Of a stretch of 64,000 bases of DNA, positions 48,271 to 56,936 are shown piece by piece (the stretch's first letter is position 1; each line of letters begins with the position of its first letter). The DNA lies in assembly GCA_963778385.1 (NCBI GenBank), contig CAVZUA010000033.1, positions 186,001-250,000 of the forward strand, read 5' to 3'. A program made the translations under genes and the position numbers. The stretch comes from DATARH01 sp963778385. Lineage in GTDB: Bacteria; Pseudomonadota; Alphaproteobacteria; ATCC43930; CGMCC-115725. The notes beneath the pieces were generated by a model that saw only the letters and a list, made by a program, of their open reading frames with translations, ran no database searches and was not told where the DNA came from.

Positions 48271-49071
48271 TTACCCTTTCGGCTTTGCCGGCGGAGCGCT
48301 CTTCTGGGGCTTGAATTCGACTTGCGTCGCACCCGCGGGCGGCTCGAAGGCGAAAACCGAATCCGCAGGCTGTATGTCGAACTTCCAGTCCGATAGCTCG
48401 GCGACGAAATTCGGCCGATCGGGCAGGGCGGTATAGGTGACGACCAGGCGGCGGGGAACCGCGCGTTCGGTCTGCTCGACCCAAAGCTCGAGTTCCATGC
48501 CCGGCTGATTGAAGATCAGGTGCAGGCATGGCGTGCCGTCGATCGTAACCGTGTTGACCACGTCGCCCGACGTGACCCCGGCCAAAAATTCCTTATCCGG
48601 CGTGTCGTTGATAAAAGTGGCGAGGGGAAAATCAACGCCGAGCTTGCCCATCACCTGCTCGGTCATCCCCTGGATCGTGTTTGGTGCGGGGATGCTGGCG
48701 TAGCGATTTGTGTCGGGGCTGAAGATGACGGCCGTCTTACCGTCATAGAGCAGCTTGGCGCGCCCGTCATCGCCGGCCATGTCGACAGCCAGGCGGTCGG
48801 GACGGCGCACCGTGACGTTCATCGTGTGCCCGATATGCAGCGGCTGGCCTTTGGGCGAATCCGCGTAGACCCGCAAGGTCCACGCCTTGAACGAGAATTT
48901 GTTTCCGGCAAGGGTCTTCCCCATCCGCGTCACCGCGCCGCTCGCCTCGGCGTTGATCGCCGGCGCCTTCGGCTCGGCCGCGCGAGGCGCAGGCCCCGTC
49001 GCCAGGAAACAGCCAAGCGCAGCGGCGATCACGCAGCGACGCAGCAGCTTCATGCTGGACTTGGATAGCAT
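48271..49071 (-). CDS. DUF2092 family secreted protein
   Basis: 266 residues. The start at 49071 is supported by AAAGGAGG 7 nt upstream. Signal peptide LLRRCVIAAALGCFLATG. The mature part matches DUF2092, related to the LolA/LolB-like lipoprotein-carrier fold (RRPDRLAVDMAGDDGRAKLL, YDGKTAVIFSPDTNRYA, LELWVEQTERAVPRRLVVTY). Located in the periplasm; precise role unknown. Its partner is the Gly-rich protein directly downstream. Confidence 0.85.
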   Translation of the reverse strand: MLSKSSMKLLRRCVIAAALGCFLATGPAPRAAEPKAPAINAEASGAVTRMGKTLAGNKFSFKAWTLRVYADSPKGQPLHIGHTMNVTVRRPDRLAVDMAGDDGRAKLLYDGKTAVIFSPDTNRYASIPAPNTIQGMTEQVMGKLGVDFPLATFINDTPDKEFLAGVTSGDVVNTVTIDGTPCLHLIFNQPGMELELWVEQTERAVPRRLVVTYTALPDRPNFVAELSDWKFDIQPADSVFAFEPPAGATQVEFKPQKSAPPAKPKG

Positions 49072-49126
49072 CGGTGGCCTCCTTTCACAGGTCGTTACAA
49101 TGCCAGCGCACCGGCTGGCTTGGACG

Positions 49127-50278
49127 TCAGGCGGCCTCCTCCTTGATCCAGGCCGCGAGCAGCTCCCAGATCACCGCGAGGAGGATCGGTCCGAGAAACA
49201 CGCCGGTGATGCCGTAGGCAATGGTGCCGCCGATGACACCGACCAGAATGACCAGCATCGGTGTCTTCAAGCCGCGTCCCATCACGAAGGGCCGCAGGAT
49301 GTTATCGATCAGGCCGACCGGCACCATGTAGATGGTGAACAGGATGGCCGCGGCCGGCTCCATGGTGAACCAGGCCCAGATGATGAGTGGGATCAGGATG
49401 ATCCCCGCGCCGATCTGGATGATGCCGAGGATCAGCACCGCGGACGTCAGCAGACTTGTGCCTGGGACATGGGCGACAGCGAGGCCGATGCCGGTGAGCA
49501 GGGCCTGCAGCGCCGAGATGCCGACGACGCCGCGTGAGACGGTGCGGATCGTCGCGCCGGCGAGCGAAACGAATTCTTCTCCCCGCCGCAGCGCCAGCCG
49601 CGCCGACAACCGATTGATCGTCCTAACCAGCGAGGGTGCCGGCGAGAACAGGAAGCCGGCGATGATGATCGCGGCGAAAAACATCAGGATCGCCGCGCCC
49701 GCATTGGCCGCGAGCAGCAGGAAACTTCCCGCCATCGGCTTCAGCAGCGGGATGAATTGCGACGCCGCCGCTTCGAGGTTGGTCGAGGCCAATTGCAGGA
49801 AATCGTAAAGCTGGTGGCCGATCAGCGGCCATTCCTTGATGCTTTCGGGCGGCGGCGGCAGCGACAGGGCCGCCAGGTCGAGGTGCTCGGAAATTCGCCG
49901 GATGCTCTCGATCAGGTCGAGCACCAGCCAACTTGCCGGGCCGATGACGATCAACAGGCAGATTAATGTCAGGACCCCGGCTGCGAGATGCCGACGGCCA
50001 CCCAGCCAGCGCGACAGGCGCTCGAACGCGGGGTAAAGCGCGACCGTCAGGATCACGCTCCAGATGACGATGGTGAAAAACGGCTGGATCAGCACGAACG
50101 AGCCGTAGAGCAGCAGCGCAAGAGCGCCGATTCGCAGGCTCACCTCGAGAAAATTCTGTTCCCGCCGCTCGAGTTCGGTCGGCTCGTCCAGCTTTACGGC
50201 CGGCACGCCTGTGTCCTGCTCGGCGACCGCCGATTGCCGGGCCGTTGTCAATGCGTCGTCGGCAGTCGCCATCGTCAA
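49127..50278 (-). CDS. AI-2E family transporter (PerM-like membrane protein)
   Basis: 383 residues with about eight hydrophobic helices: paired helices near the N-terminus (LALLLYGSFVLIQPFFTIVI), a soluble region around residues 125-175, and a conserved C-terminal block (VPVGLIDNILRPFVMGRG, then VILVGVIGGTIAYGITGVFL). The family includes putative autoinducer-2 exporters and Na/H antiporters, so the substrate is not set. It follows the PPK2 gene by 2 bp in the same direction. Confidence 0.9.
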   Translation of the reverse strand: MTMATADDALTTARQSAVAEQDTGVPAVKLDEPTELERREQNFLEVSLRIGALALLLYGSFVLIQPFFTIVIWSVILTVALYPAFERLSRWLGGRRHLAAGVLTLICLLIVIGPASWLVLDLIESIRRISEHLDLAALSLPPPPESIKEWPLIGHQLYDFLQLASTNLEAAASQFIPLLKPMAGSFLLLAANAGAAILMFFAAIIIAGFLFSPAPSLVRTINRLSARLALRRGEEFVSLAGATIRTVSRGVVGISALQALLTGIGLAVAHVPGTSLLTSAVLILGIIQIGAGIILIPLIIWAWFTMEPAAAILFTIYMVPVGLIDNILRPFVMGRGLKTPMLVILVGVIGGTIAYGITGVFLGPILLAVIWELLAAWIKEEAA

Positions 50279-50280
50279 GC

Positions 50281-51060
50281 CTAGTAGGTTTCGGGAACGA
50301 ACCGGCGCCCCGCCAGACCGACCTCCGGATCGTATTTATTCTTTGCCGAGCGCTTCGGCAGCTTGACTTTTTCCCGTGGCACTTCGCCGGCGGGAACGAG
50401 GCTCAAGAAGTGTGCAATGCAATTGAGCCGCGCCTTCTTCTTATCGTCGGAGCGAATGATGTGCCACGGTGCCTCGGCCGTGTCGGTCACGAGCAGCATC
50501 TCGTCGCGTGCCCGCGTGTAGTCGTCCCACCGCTGCCAGGAATCCACGTCCATCGGGCTCAATTTCCACTGGCGGAGCGGGTCCTCGACGCGTGCCTCGA
50601 AGCGGCGCGTCTGCTCCTCCTTGCCGACTTCCAGCCAGTACTTCACGAGAATGATGCCACCCTCGATCATGGTGCGCTCGACAAAGGGCAGGATGCGCAG
50701 GAAACCCGCGTGCTGCTCTTCGGTGCAGAACCCCATGACGCGCTCGACGCCGAGGCGGTTGTACCAGCTGCGGTCAAAGATCACGACCTCGCCGGCCGCC
50801 GGGAAATGCGCCATGTAGCGCTGGACGTACATCTGGCTCTTTTCGCGGTCCGACGGCGCGGGCAGAGCGGCGACACGAAACACGCGCGGGCTGACCCGCT
50901 CGGTGATCGCCTTGATCGTGCCGCCTTTGCCGGCCGCGTCGCGGCCCTCGAACACGATGATGATCCGCAAGCCCTTGTATTTGACCCACTCCTGCAGCTT
51001 GCAAAGGCCCACCTGAAGGCGCTGCAATTCTTTTTCGTATTCCTTCCGCTTCATCGTCAT
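50281..51060 (-). CDS. ppk2: Polyphosphate kinase 2
   Basis: 259 residues. Walker A GRDAAGKGGTIKAI, a lid region around SDREKSQMYVQRY, and Walker B VVIFDRSWYNRLGVERVMGF define PPK2 (class I length). It transfers phosphate between polyphosphate and nucleotides, mainly making GTP or ATP from the diphosphates. Located in the cytoplasm. Coupled to the AI-2E-type gene downstream. Confidence 0.95.
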   Translation of the reverse strand: MTMKRKEYEKELQRLQVGLCKLQEWVKYKGLRIIIVFEGRDAAGKGGTIKAITERVSPRVFRVAALPAPSDREKSQMYVQRYMAHFPAAGEVVIFDRSWYNRLGVERVMGFCTEEQHAGFLRILPFVERTMIEGGIILVKYWLEVGKEEQTRRFEARVEDPLRQWKLSPMDVDSWQRWDDYTRARDEMLLVTDTAEAPWHIIRSDDKKKARLNCIAHFLSLVPAGEVPREKVKLPKRSAKNKYDPEVGLAGRRFVPETY

Positions 51061-51450
51061 CGGAGAACTCCCTAGATGTGGCGGATGAACGGCGGGCTGA
51101 TCGCTCCTCGTGCGGCAGGATATACCCGATATTTGCGTGGGTCTGTGCTTGTCTCACTTTGATTTGCGTCAACAACGGGTCTAATCGGCCCGATTGACCA
51201 AGCGCTTCAATTGTCATCAACGTGGCGCATGCCTCGACTGGGCCGCGCCATCGGCAATTGCGAGGCTGCCTGACACAAGCACGTGGCGTCGCGAAAATTC
51301 TGAGAACAACACTTGAAGCCACAGGGCCTCGGCCTCGGGGCGGCGCAAGTCCTAGGTTATCCGGGCGGGTTTCCCGGTGATGTCCTTCTTTGACCTGCTA
51401 GGCAAGCCCATCGTGCCGCCCCCAATTGGGGGCGGCACGCGCAACGGCCT
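51061..51450. other. Intergenic region with a strong hairpin
   Basis: No gene seen in 390 bp between ppk2 and the OmpA-domain gene, both on the minus strand. It should contain the ppk2 promoter and the terminator at 51412-51439. Confidence 0.5.
51412..51439 (-). terminator. Perfect 12-bp hairpin after the OmpA-domain gene
   Basis: CGTGCCGCCCCC, loop AATT, then GGGGGCGGCACG, eleven bp downstream of the OmpA-domain gene's stop. No U-tract follows on the minus strand, so it would be a non-canonical or pausing hairpin. Confidence 0.6.
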
Positions 51451-52248
51451 CTACTCGACCGACACCACCACGACCCGGTTGGCCCGCAAGCGCTGGCCTT
51501 GATAGGTCGCCACTTGCTGATTGTTCTCGCCGGCTGCGAGCGGCGCGATACGCGTCGCATAGACGCCCATGCCGATGATGTAGTCGCGAACCGCCGTCGC
51601 CCGAGTGACCGACAGCTTCAGGTTCTCGTCTTCCTTGCCGACCGCGTCGGTATGACCAACAATCCTGATGTTGGCGAACCGGCATTTCCACGTGGCGAGG
51701 AAATCGTCGATCTGCGCCTTGTTGGCCTTGTTCAGCCAGTCCTTGTTATAACCGAACTCGAGCACCAGTTGGCGCGGCGCGTTGACCGGCGGGATAGGCA
51801 TTGTCACCGTCATACCCGTTCCGGAGACGCCAATATTGAGGCCGGCGGTCTGCGACGAGAGCGCGACGGTCACGTTGTTGGCGTTGTTCTTCAGCTCGGT
51901 ACCACCGCCGCCGGCGAGGATCGTCGCCTCGCCGTGGGTCCCGCTATAGCTACCGGGAAAATCCTCCAACCGGGTCAGGCCCCGGACCGGGCCGGCGGCG
52001 GAGATCTTGGAAATGCCGACCTGGATGCCGGCGCCAAACCCCGAGGCCTTGAACGGGTAGACGCAGTTCGAGCCTAGCATCGGCAGGGTCAACTGGCCTT
52101 CGCCCGAGGCGCCGCCGATGCCGAGCATCGCCGAGGTCGCCTGGACCTGAACCCAACCGTCGGGCGGAGCCTGCGCCGGCGCGGGCGTCGTGGTCGCGAG
52201 CGACAAGGCGATGGCCGCCGCTGCGGCCGAATATTGGAAGATCTTCAT
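51451..52248 (-). CDS. OmpA/MotB-domain envelope protein
   Basis: 265 residues. Signal peptide MKIFQYSAAAAAIALSLATT. Residues about 30-175 are an unrecognised beta-rich part. The last ~90 residues are an OmpA-like peptidoglycan-binding domain (IRIVGHTDAVGKEDENLKLS, RATAVRDYIIGMGVYATRIA, GENNQQVA and RLRANRVVVVSVE). It probably ties the outer membrane or a periplasmic complex to the wall. Monocistronic, with its own terminator-like hairpin. Confidence 0.85.
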   Translation of the reverse strand: MKIFQYSAAAAAIALSLATTTPAPAQAPPDGWVQVQATSAMLGIGGASGEGQLTLPMLGSNCVYPFKASGFGAGIQVGISKISAAGPVRGLTRLEDFPGSYSGTHGEATILAGGGGTELKNNANNVTVALSSQTAGLNIGVSGTGMTVTMPIPPVNAPRQLVLEFGYNKDWLNKANKAQIDDFLATWKCRFANIRIVGHTDAVGKEDENLKLSVTRATAVRDYIIGMGVYATRIAPLAAGENNQQVATYQGQRLRANRVVVVSVE

Positions 52249-52481
52249 GGTGACAGCCCTTCTGCGAGTGGGAACTGAAATTGCCGTGGCACGCCGGTCT
52301 TTACGTCGCTGAGATATCCTTGGTTTCGCAACCGGACACTATCTTACCGATTTTGGTTACCGGGGGGCAGTGATCTAGCTCGATTGTTCGAGAAAACTGT
52401 CGGCGGCGGCGCAACCGGGTTGGCGGCACCGAGCGATCTGTTCGTGCAAAATTGTTAACCATACGGGCCTAACCTCGCGCC
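52249..52481. other. Divergent promoter region between the OmpA-domain and DprE1-like genes
   Basis: About 230 bp without ORFs. Both flanking genes start here, so it should hold two promoters. No clear hexamers or operators were picked out. Confidence 0.4.
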
Positions 52482-53828
52482 GTGACGCGATTTGTGCCGA
52501 GCGACGATATCCTGTCCTGGGGTCGCGTGCTGCGCGCGCGGCACGCGGTGGCGCGTCCACGATGGCGCGATGCGCTGGCCGGACTGATCGAGGAAGCGAC
52601 CGGTACCGGCCTCAAACTGCTGGGGATCGGTTTACGGCGCTCCTATGGCGATAGCGGGCTGAACCCCGACGGCGCCGTCGTCGACATGACCGGGCTCGAT
52701 CGCGCCATCGCCTTCGACCCGGAGACGCGCCTGCTACGCGCCGAGGCGGGGATGTCGCTTGACGCGGTGCTGCGACTGCTGGTGCCGCGCGGCTTCTTCC
52801 TGCCGGTGACGCCCGGTACCCGATTTGTCACGCTCGGCGGCGCGGTCGCCAACGATGTGCACGGCAAGAACCATCACCGCACCGGCACGTTCGGCGGCTG
52901 GGTGCGGCGGCTCGGCCTGCTGCGGTCGGACGGGCGCGAGATCGAGCTCGGGCCGGACGACTGCACCGATCTGTTCGCCGCGACAATCGGCGGTCTCGGG
53001 CTCACCGGCCTTATCGCCTGGGTCGAGATCGAGATGATGCCGATCGCGAGCGTGATGATCGAGATCGAAACGATCCCATTTGGCGGGCTCGACGAGTTCT
53101 TCGCGCTCGCCGCCGAAAGCGACGAGGCATTCGACTACACGGTCGCGTGGGTCGATTGCCTCGCATCGGGCGACGGGCTCGGCCGCGGCATTTTCAGCCG
53201 CGCGCGCCACGCTATCGTGGGTCCGCTCACATCTCCGCCAATCCGTCGTCGATCGAGCCTGCCGATCGACGTGCCCGGGTTCGTGCTGAACCCGGCAACA
53301 GTCAAGGCTTTCAACGCACTCTATTACGCGAACGGTCGCCGGAAGGCCGGCCAGGCGACCGTTCCCTATGATCCATTCTTCTACCCGCTCGACGCGATGG
53401 GCGCGTGGAACCGGATGTACGGGCGGCGCGGCCTCTACCAGTACCAATCGGTCGTGCCGCCCGGCGCGGATCGCGACGCGACCCAGGCGATGCTTCAGGC
53501 GATTGCGGCGTCCGGCGAGGGCTCGTTCCTCGCCGTGCTGAAGACGTTTGGCGACAAACCGTCCCCAGGGATGCTGTCATTCCCGCGGCCAGGAACGACG
53601 CTGGCGCTGGATTTTCCCAATCGCGGCGCGTCGACATTGGCGTTGCTGGACCGGCTCGATGCGATCGTCCGCGAGGCCGGCGGACGGCTTTACCCGGCGA
53701 AAGACGGCCGCATATCGGCGGCCATGTTCCGCGCCGGTTATCCGAACTGGTCCGATTTCGCGCGCCATGTGGATCCTGCCTTTTCGTCGCATTTCTGGCG
53801 GCGAGTTGGGGAAGGGGCGGCGGCGTGA
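52482..53828 (+). CDS. FAD-binding oxidoreductase, DprE1-like (decaprenylphosphoryl-ribose 2'-oxidase family)
   Basis: 448 residues, GTG start. FAD_binding_4 domain with LGIGLRRSYGDSGLNPDGAV and VTPGTRFVTLGGAVANDVHG, then KNHHRTGTFGGWVRRLGLLR. The His of GKNHH corresponds to the flavin-region His of DprE1. The C-terminal domain ends DGRISAAMFRAGYPNWSDFA. In mycobacteria DprE1 acts with DprE2 to epimerise polyprenyl-phospho-ribose to arabinose; in some rhizobia relatives support arabinosylation. The overlap with the downstream SDR (GTGA) supports the same two-enzyme epimerase here. Confidence 0.85.
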   Translation: MTRFVPSDDILSWGRVLRARHAVARPRWRDALAGLIEEATGTGLKLLGIGLRRSYGDSGLNPDGAVVDMTGLDRAIAFDPETRLLRAEAGMSLDAVLRLLVPRGFFLPVTPGTRFVTLGGAVANDVHGKNHHRTGTFGGWVRRLGLLRSDGREIELGPDDCTDLFAATIGGLGLTGLIAWVEIEMMPIASVMIEIETIPFGGLDEFFALAAESDEAFDYTVAWVDCLASGDGLGRGIFSRARHAIVGPLTSPPIRRRSSLPIDVPGFVLNPATVKAFNALYYANGRRKAGQATVPYDPFFYPLDAMGAWNRMYGRRGLYQYQSVVPPGADRDATQAMLQAIAASGEGSFLAVLKTFGDKPSPGMLSFPRPGTTLALDFPNRGASTLALLDRLDAIVREAGGRLYPAKDGRISAAMFRAGYPNWSDFARHVDPAFSSHFWRRVGEGAAA

Positions 53829-54565
53829 AAATCATCGTGCTCGGCGCGACCTCGGCGATTGCCGAGGCGACCGCCCGGCTCTACGCCGGCGAGGGCGCTG
53901 AGCTATTGCTGGTCGGGCGGCAAGGCGAACGGCTTGAGGCAATCGCCGCCGACCTGCGGCTGCGTGGTGCTCCGCGGACCGAAATAGCGACCTGTGATCT
54001 GGCTGCGGCGGGGACCGCGGTGGAGTCTCTTGCCTCCTTCGCCGGGAACCTTGGCGGCGTCGACCATGTCTTGATCGCATACGGAATCCTCGGCGACCAA
54101 AAAGCGAGCGAGACAGACCTCACCGCCGCCGGCGTGAACCTCGCCGTCAATTTCACCTCTGCCGCGTGCTGGGCCCTTGCCGCGGCTGAGATTCTGGAAC
54201 GGCAGGGGTATGGCTCGCTGGTCGTGCTGGGATCGGTGGCCGGCGATCGCGGGCGTCGTGGCAACTTCGTTTATGGCGCGGCCAAATCCGGCCTCGCGAC
54301 AATGGTCGAGGGCATCGCCCATCGTTTTGCCACGTCGGGTCCGCGCGCGGTCGTCGTCAAGCCGGGACCTGTGATCACCCCGATGACCGAAGGTTTCGCC
54401 GACCGTAAGGGGCTGCTTTGGGCGACGCCGGAAACCGTGGCGGCGATCGTGCGCCGCGCCGCCGATCGCGGCGGACCGGTGATCTACGCACCGTGGTTCT
54501 GGCGCTGGATCATGCTGGTCGTCCGGCTGTTGCCGGCGCGCATCTTCAACCGGCTCAACATCTGA
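53825..54565 (+). CDS. SDR family oxidoreductase, DprE2-like
   Basis: 246 residues from the GTG at 53825, coupled to the DprE1-like gene. Nucleotide site VLGATSAIAEATARLYAGEG (the T-x3-I-A form typical of DprE2), catalytic VVLGSVAGDRGRRGNFVYGA with YGAAKSGL. The C-terminus WFWRWIMLVVRLLPARIFNR is a hydrophobic/basic tail suited to membrane contact, as in DprE2. It would reduce the keto intermediate made by DprE1. The ends of this gene and the convergent solute-binding protein gene are 4 bp apart. Confidence 0.85.
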   Translation: MKIIVLGATSAIAEATARLYAGEGAELLLVGRQGERLEAIAADLRLRGAPRTEIATCDLAAAGTAVESLASFAGNLGGVDHVLIAYGILGDQKASETDLTAAGVNLAVNFTSAACWALAAAEILERQGYGSLVVLGSVAGDRGRRGNFVYGAAKSGLATMVEGIAHRFATSGPRAVVVKPGPVITPMTEGFADRKGLLWATPETVAAIVRRAADRGGPVIYAPWFWRWIMLVVRLLPARIFNRLNI

Positions 54566-54569
54566 CGTG

Positions 54570-56075
54570 CTAAGGCCCGACCTTCATCCCGGCGAGGCGG
54601 ATGAGGCCGTCGGGGTTGGGGATGAACCCGGTGACCTTGCGACTGACGCCCCACAGCCATTTGAGGTGGTAGAGCACCATCTCGGGGCGATCGGTGAGAT
54701 AGATGTCTGCGGCCGCCGCATAAAGTTTGGCGCGCGCCGCCGGATCGGTGACCGCGCGCGCCGCCGCGAGTGCCTTGTCGAGCTCGAGATTGCAGTATTT
54801 GCCCCAATTCAAGAAACCGTCACAGGCGATCCAGATCGCGACATTGCCGTCGGGGTCGGGCCGGCCGCTCCAGATCGCCAGCGCGGCCTGGTAGTCGCCG
54901 GCGGTATTCTTCTGCACCATCGTCGCCGCTTCGGTCGCCTGCAGCTTGATCTCGAACCCGGCTTCCGCCGCCATTGCCTGGAGGGTCTGAGCGACTTGCT
55001 GCTCGGTGGTACCGGTGCCGGTCGTCAGGGTGAAGGCCGGATGCGGCGTCCCCGCTGCGGCGAGCAGCTTTTTCGCCGCGGCGACATCGCGCGGCGGCAC
55101 AGGGTGCTGCGGGTCCCAATAGCGCGTGCCCGGGGCCTCGAACTGGTTCGAGGGCACAAACTTCCCCTCGAACACGACATCGTTGAGGATGCTGCGATCG
55201 ATCGACAGCTCGAGCGCCTCGCGCACCCGCTTATCCTTGCCCAGCGGATTGTCGGCGGCCGGACCGTTTGCCAGGTTGAACGACAGCAGGTTATAGCCGA
55301 GCGCCGTAATCTCGACGTAGCTGAGCGCCGGGTTGGCCTTCACCGCCGGAATGTCGGGCGCGGCGAGCCGGTCGATAATGTCGAACCCGCCCGAGCGCAG
55401 CCCGGCAAGCCGCACGGTGGTGTCCGGCACCGGCGTGTAGGTCACGCGGTCGATCGTATAGGGGCCGGGGTTCCAGTATTTGTCGAAGCGTTCGAGCACG
55501 ATGCGTTCCTGGGCCACGCGCTCGACGAATCTGTAGGGGCCGGCGCAGGCCGGCTTGGTGGCGATCTTGTCGCCGAGCGCGGCGAGCGCCGTCGGCGAGA
55601 TCATCATCCCGGCCCGGTCGGCCAGCACCGCGAGCAACGGCGCATAGGGCGCCGACAAATCGATCCGCACCGTCAGCGGATCGACGATCGCGACATTGGC
55701 GATCGGCTTCACCTCGCCCTTACGGCGGCTTTCCGGCGCGGTGCGATAGCGGTCGAGATTGGCCTTGACGGCCTCGGCATCGAGCCGCGTGCCGTCGTGG
55801 AACAGCACACCGTCATGCAGCTTGAGGGTCAGTGACTTCGCGTCGTCCGACCATGTCCACGCGGTCGCGAGCTGCGGCGCGAAGCTCATGTCGGGCGCGA
55901 TGTCGATCAGCTTGTCGCACATCGCGGCGAAGACCTCGCGGCCGACAAAGCTGCCCCCCTGCGCCGGGTCAAGCAGGTCGGGGTCCTCGTTGAGCGCGAT
56001 GCGCAGCTCGCTGGCCGCGCCGGGTGTTCCGATCAGCGCCAATACCGTCAGCGCCAGCGCGGCCATGTGCTTCAT
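54570..56075 (-). CDS. Peptide-type ABC transporter solute-binding protein (family 5)
   Basis: 501 residues with signal peptide MKHMAALALTVLALIGTPGA. SBP_bac_5 marks: LRIALNEDPDLLDPAQGGSF, AWTWSDDAKSLTLKLHDGVL, FHDGTRLDAEAVKANLDRYR and REALELSIDRSILNDVVFEG. Binds oligopeptides, nickel chelates or other solutes in the periplasm. No permease or ATPase gene is adjacent, so it is an orphan here. 24 bp downstream of the SDR gene start-to-stop on the same strand. Confidence 0.92.
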   Translation of the reverse strand: MKHMAALALTVLALIGTPGAASELRIALNEDPDLLDPAQGGSFVGREVFAAMCDKLIDIAPDMSFAPQLATAWTWSDDAKSLTLKLHDGVLFHDGTRLDAEAVKANLDRYRTAPESRRKGEVKPIANVAIVDPLTVRIDLSAPYAPLLAVLADRAGMMISPTALAALGDKIATKPACAGPYRFVERVAQERIVLERFDKYWNPGPYTIDRVTYTPVPDTTVRLAGLRSGGFDIIDRLAAPDIPAVKANPALSYVEITALGYNLLSFNLANGPAADNPLGKDKRVREALELSIDRSILNDVVFEGKFVPSNQFEAPGTRYWDPQHPVPPRDVAAAKKLLAAAGTPHPAFTLTTGTGTTEQQVAQTLQAMAAEAGFEIKLQATEAATMVQKNTAGDYQAALAIWSGRPDPDGNVAIWIACDGFLNWGKYCNLELDKALAAARAVTDPAARAKLYAAAADIYLTDRPEMVLYHLKWLWGVSRKVTGFIPNPDGLIRLAGMKVGP

Positions 56076-56099
56076 CTCAAGCCCTCGCTCTTGTCTGAT

Positions 56100-56936
56100 T
56101 CAAAGATCAACCAGTCGCGCGCTTTCCTCCCACAGCGTCGCGGTGAGCCGATCGTCGCGCGCTGCGGTGTCGGGCTCGACGACCCTTTCGCCGATAACGT
56201 AAGCGCCGTGAAACGGTGTCGGATCGGCGACCGTCGCGAGAAAGATCGAGGTCCTGGCACCCTTGTCGGGGCCGGGCAGAAACGTCGTCGCCAGCCGCCA
56301 GCCGAGCCCGGCAAGCGATCCGGCGCGGTTGCCGATATCGGTGGCGATGACGCCGGGATGCAGGCAGCACGCCGTGACGGTTGTCGGGTCGAGCCGTTGC
56401 GCCAGCGCCCGGGTGAACAGGATATTGGCGAGCTTCGAGCGGCCATAGGCCGACAGGGGCGTCCAGCCCGGCGGATGGGTCATCGTCGCGAGATCGAGCC
56501 GCGCGCCGCGATGCGCCTGCGAGGCGACGGTGACGACCCGCGCCGGCGCCGGCGCCTCTAGCCGATCGAGCAGCAGGTTGGTCAGCAGGAACGGCGCGAG
56601 ATGATTGACCGCGACGGTCAGCTCGTAACCCTCGGCCGAGACCGCGTAATGCGGTGAGATCAACCCGGCATTGTTGACCAGCACGTCGAGCCGGTCGTGC
56701 CGCGCCAGTATGTCGGCCGCCAGTGCGCGCACTTCGTCGAGCGCGGAGAAATCGGCAAGCGCGGTTTCGACCTCGGCGCCGGGCGCTCGATCCGTGACGA
56801 AGCGGCGTGCGGCTTCGGTGCGGGCGGGATGCCGCCCGACCATGACCACCCGCATCCCGGCCCGCGCGAGCCCCAGCGAGGTATGCAGGCCGATGCCGGC
56901 GCTCGCGCCGGTGACGACGGCGACCTTCTCGGCCAA
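56100..56936 (-). CDS. SDR family oxidoreductase (retinol dehydrogenase-like)
   Basis: 278 residues, TTG start directly abutting the TauD stop. VVTGASAGIGLHTSLGLARA, DVLVNNAGLISPHYAVSAEG, VTVASQAHRGA with the catalytic Ser region, and AYGRSKLANILFTRALAQRL with Tyr-x3-Lys. This pattern is closest to the retinol dehydrogenase/WWOX-type SDRs. Substrate unknown. It is translated together with the dioxygenase gene upstream. Confidence 0.9.
   Translation of the reverse strand: MAEKVAVVTGASAGIGLHTSLGLARAGMRVVMVGRHPARTEAARRFVTDRAPGAEVETALADFSALDEVRALAADILARHDRLDVLVNNAGLISPHYAVSAEGYELTVAVNHLAPFLLTNLLLDRLEAPAPARVVTVASQAHRGARLDLATMTHPPGWTPLSAYGRSKLANILFTRALAQRLDPTTVTACCLHPGVIATDIGNRAGSLAGLGWRLATTFLPGPDKGARTSIFLATVADPTPFHGAYVIGERVVEPDTAARDDRLTATLWEESARLVDL

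Noticed and set aside
52734..53447. 237-residue minus-strand frame
   Set aside because: Shadow of the DprE1-like gene.
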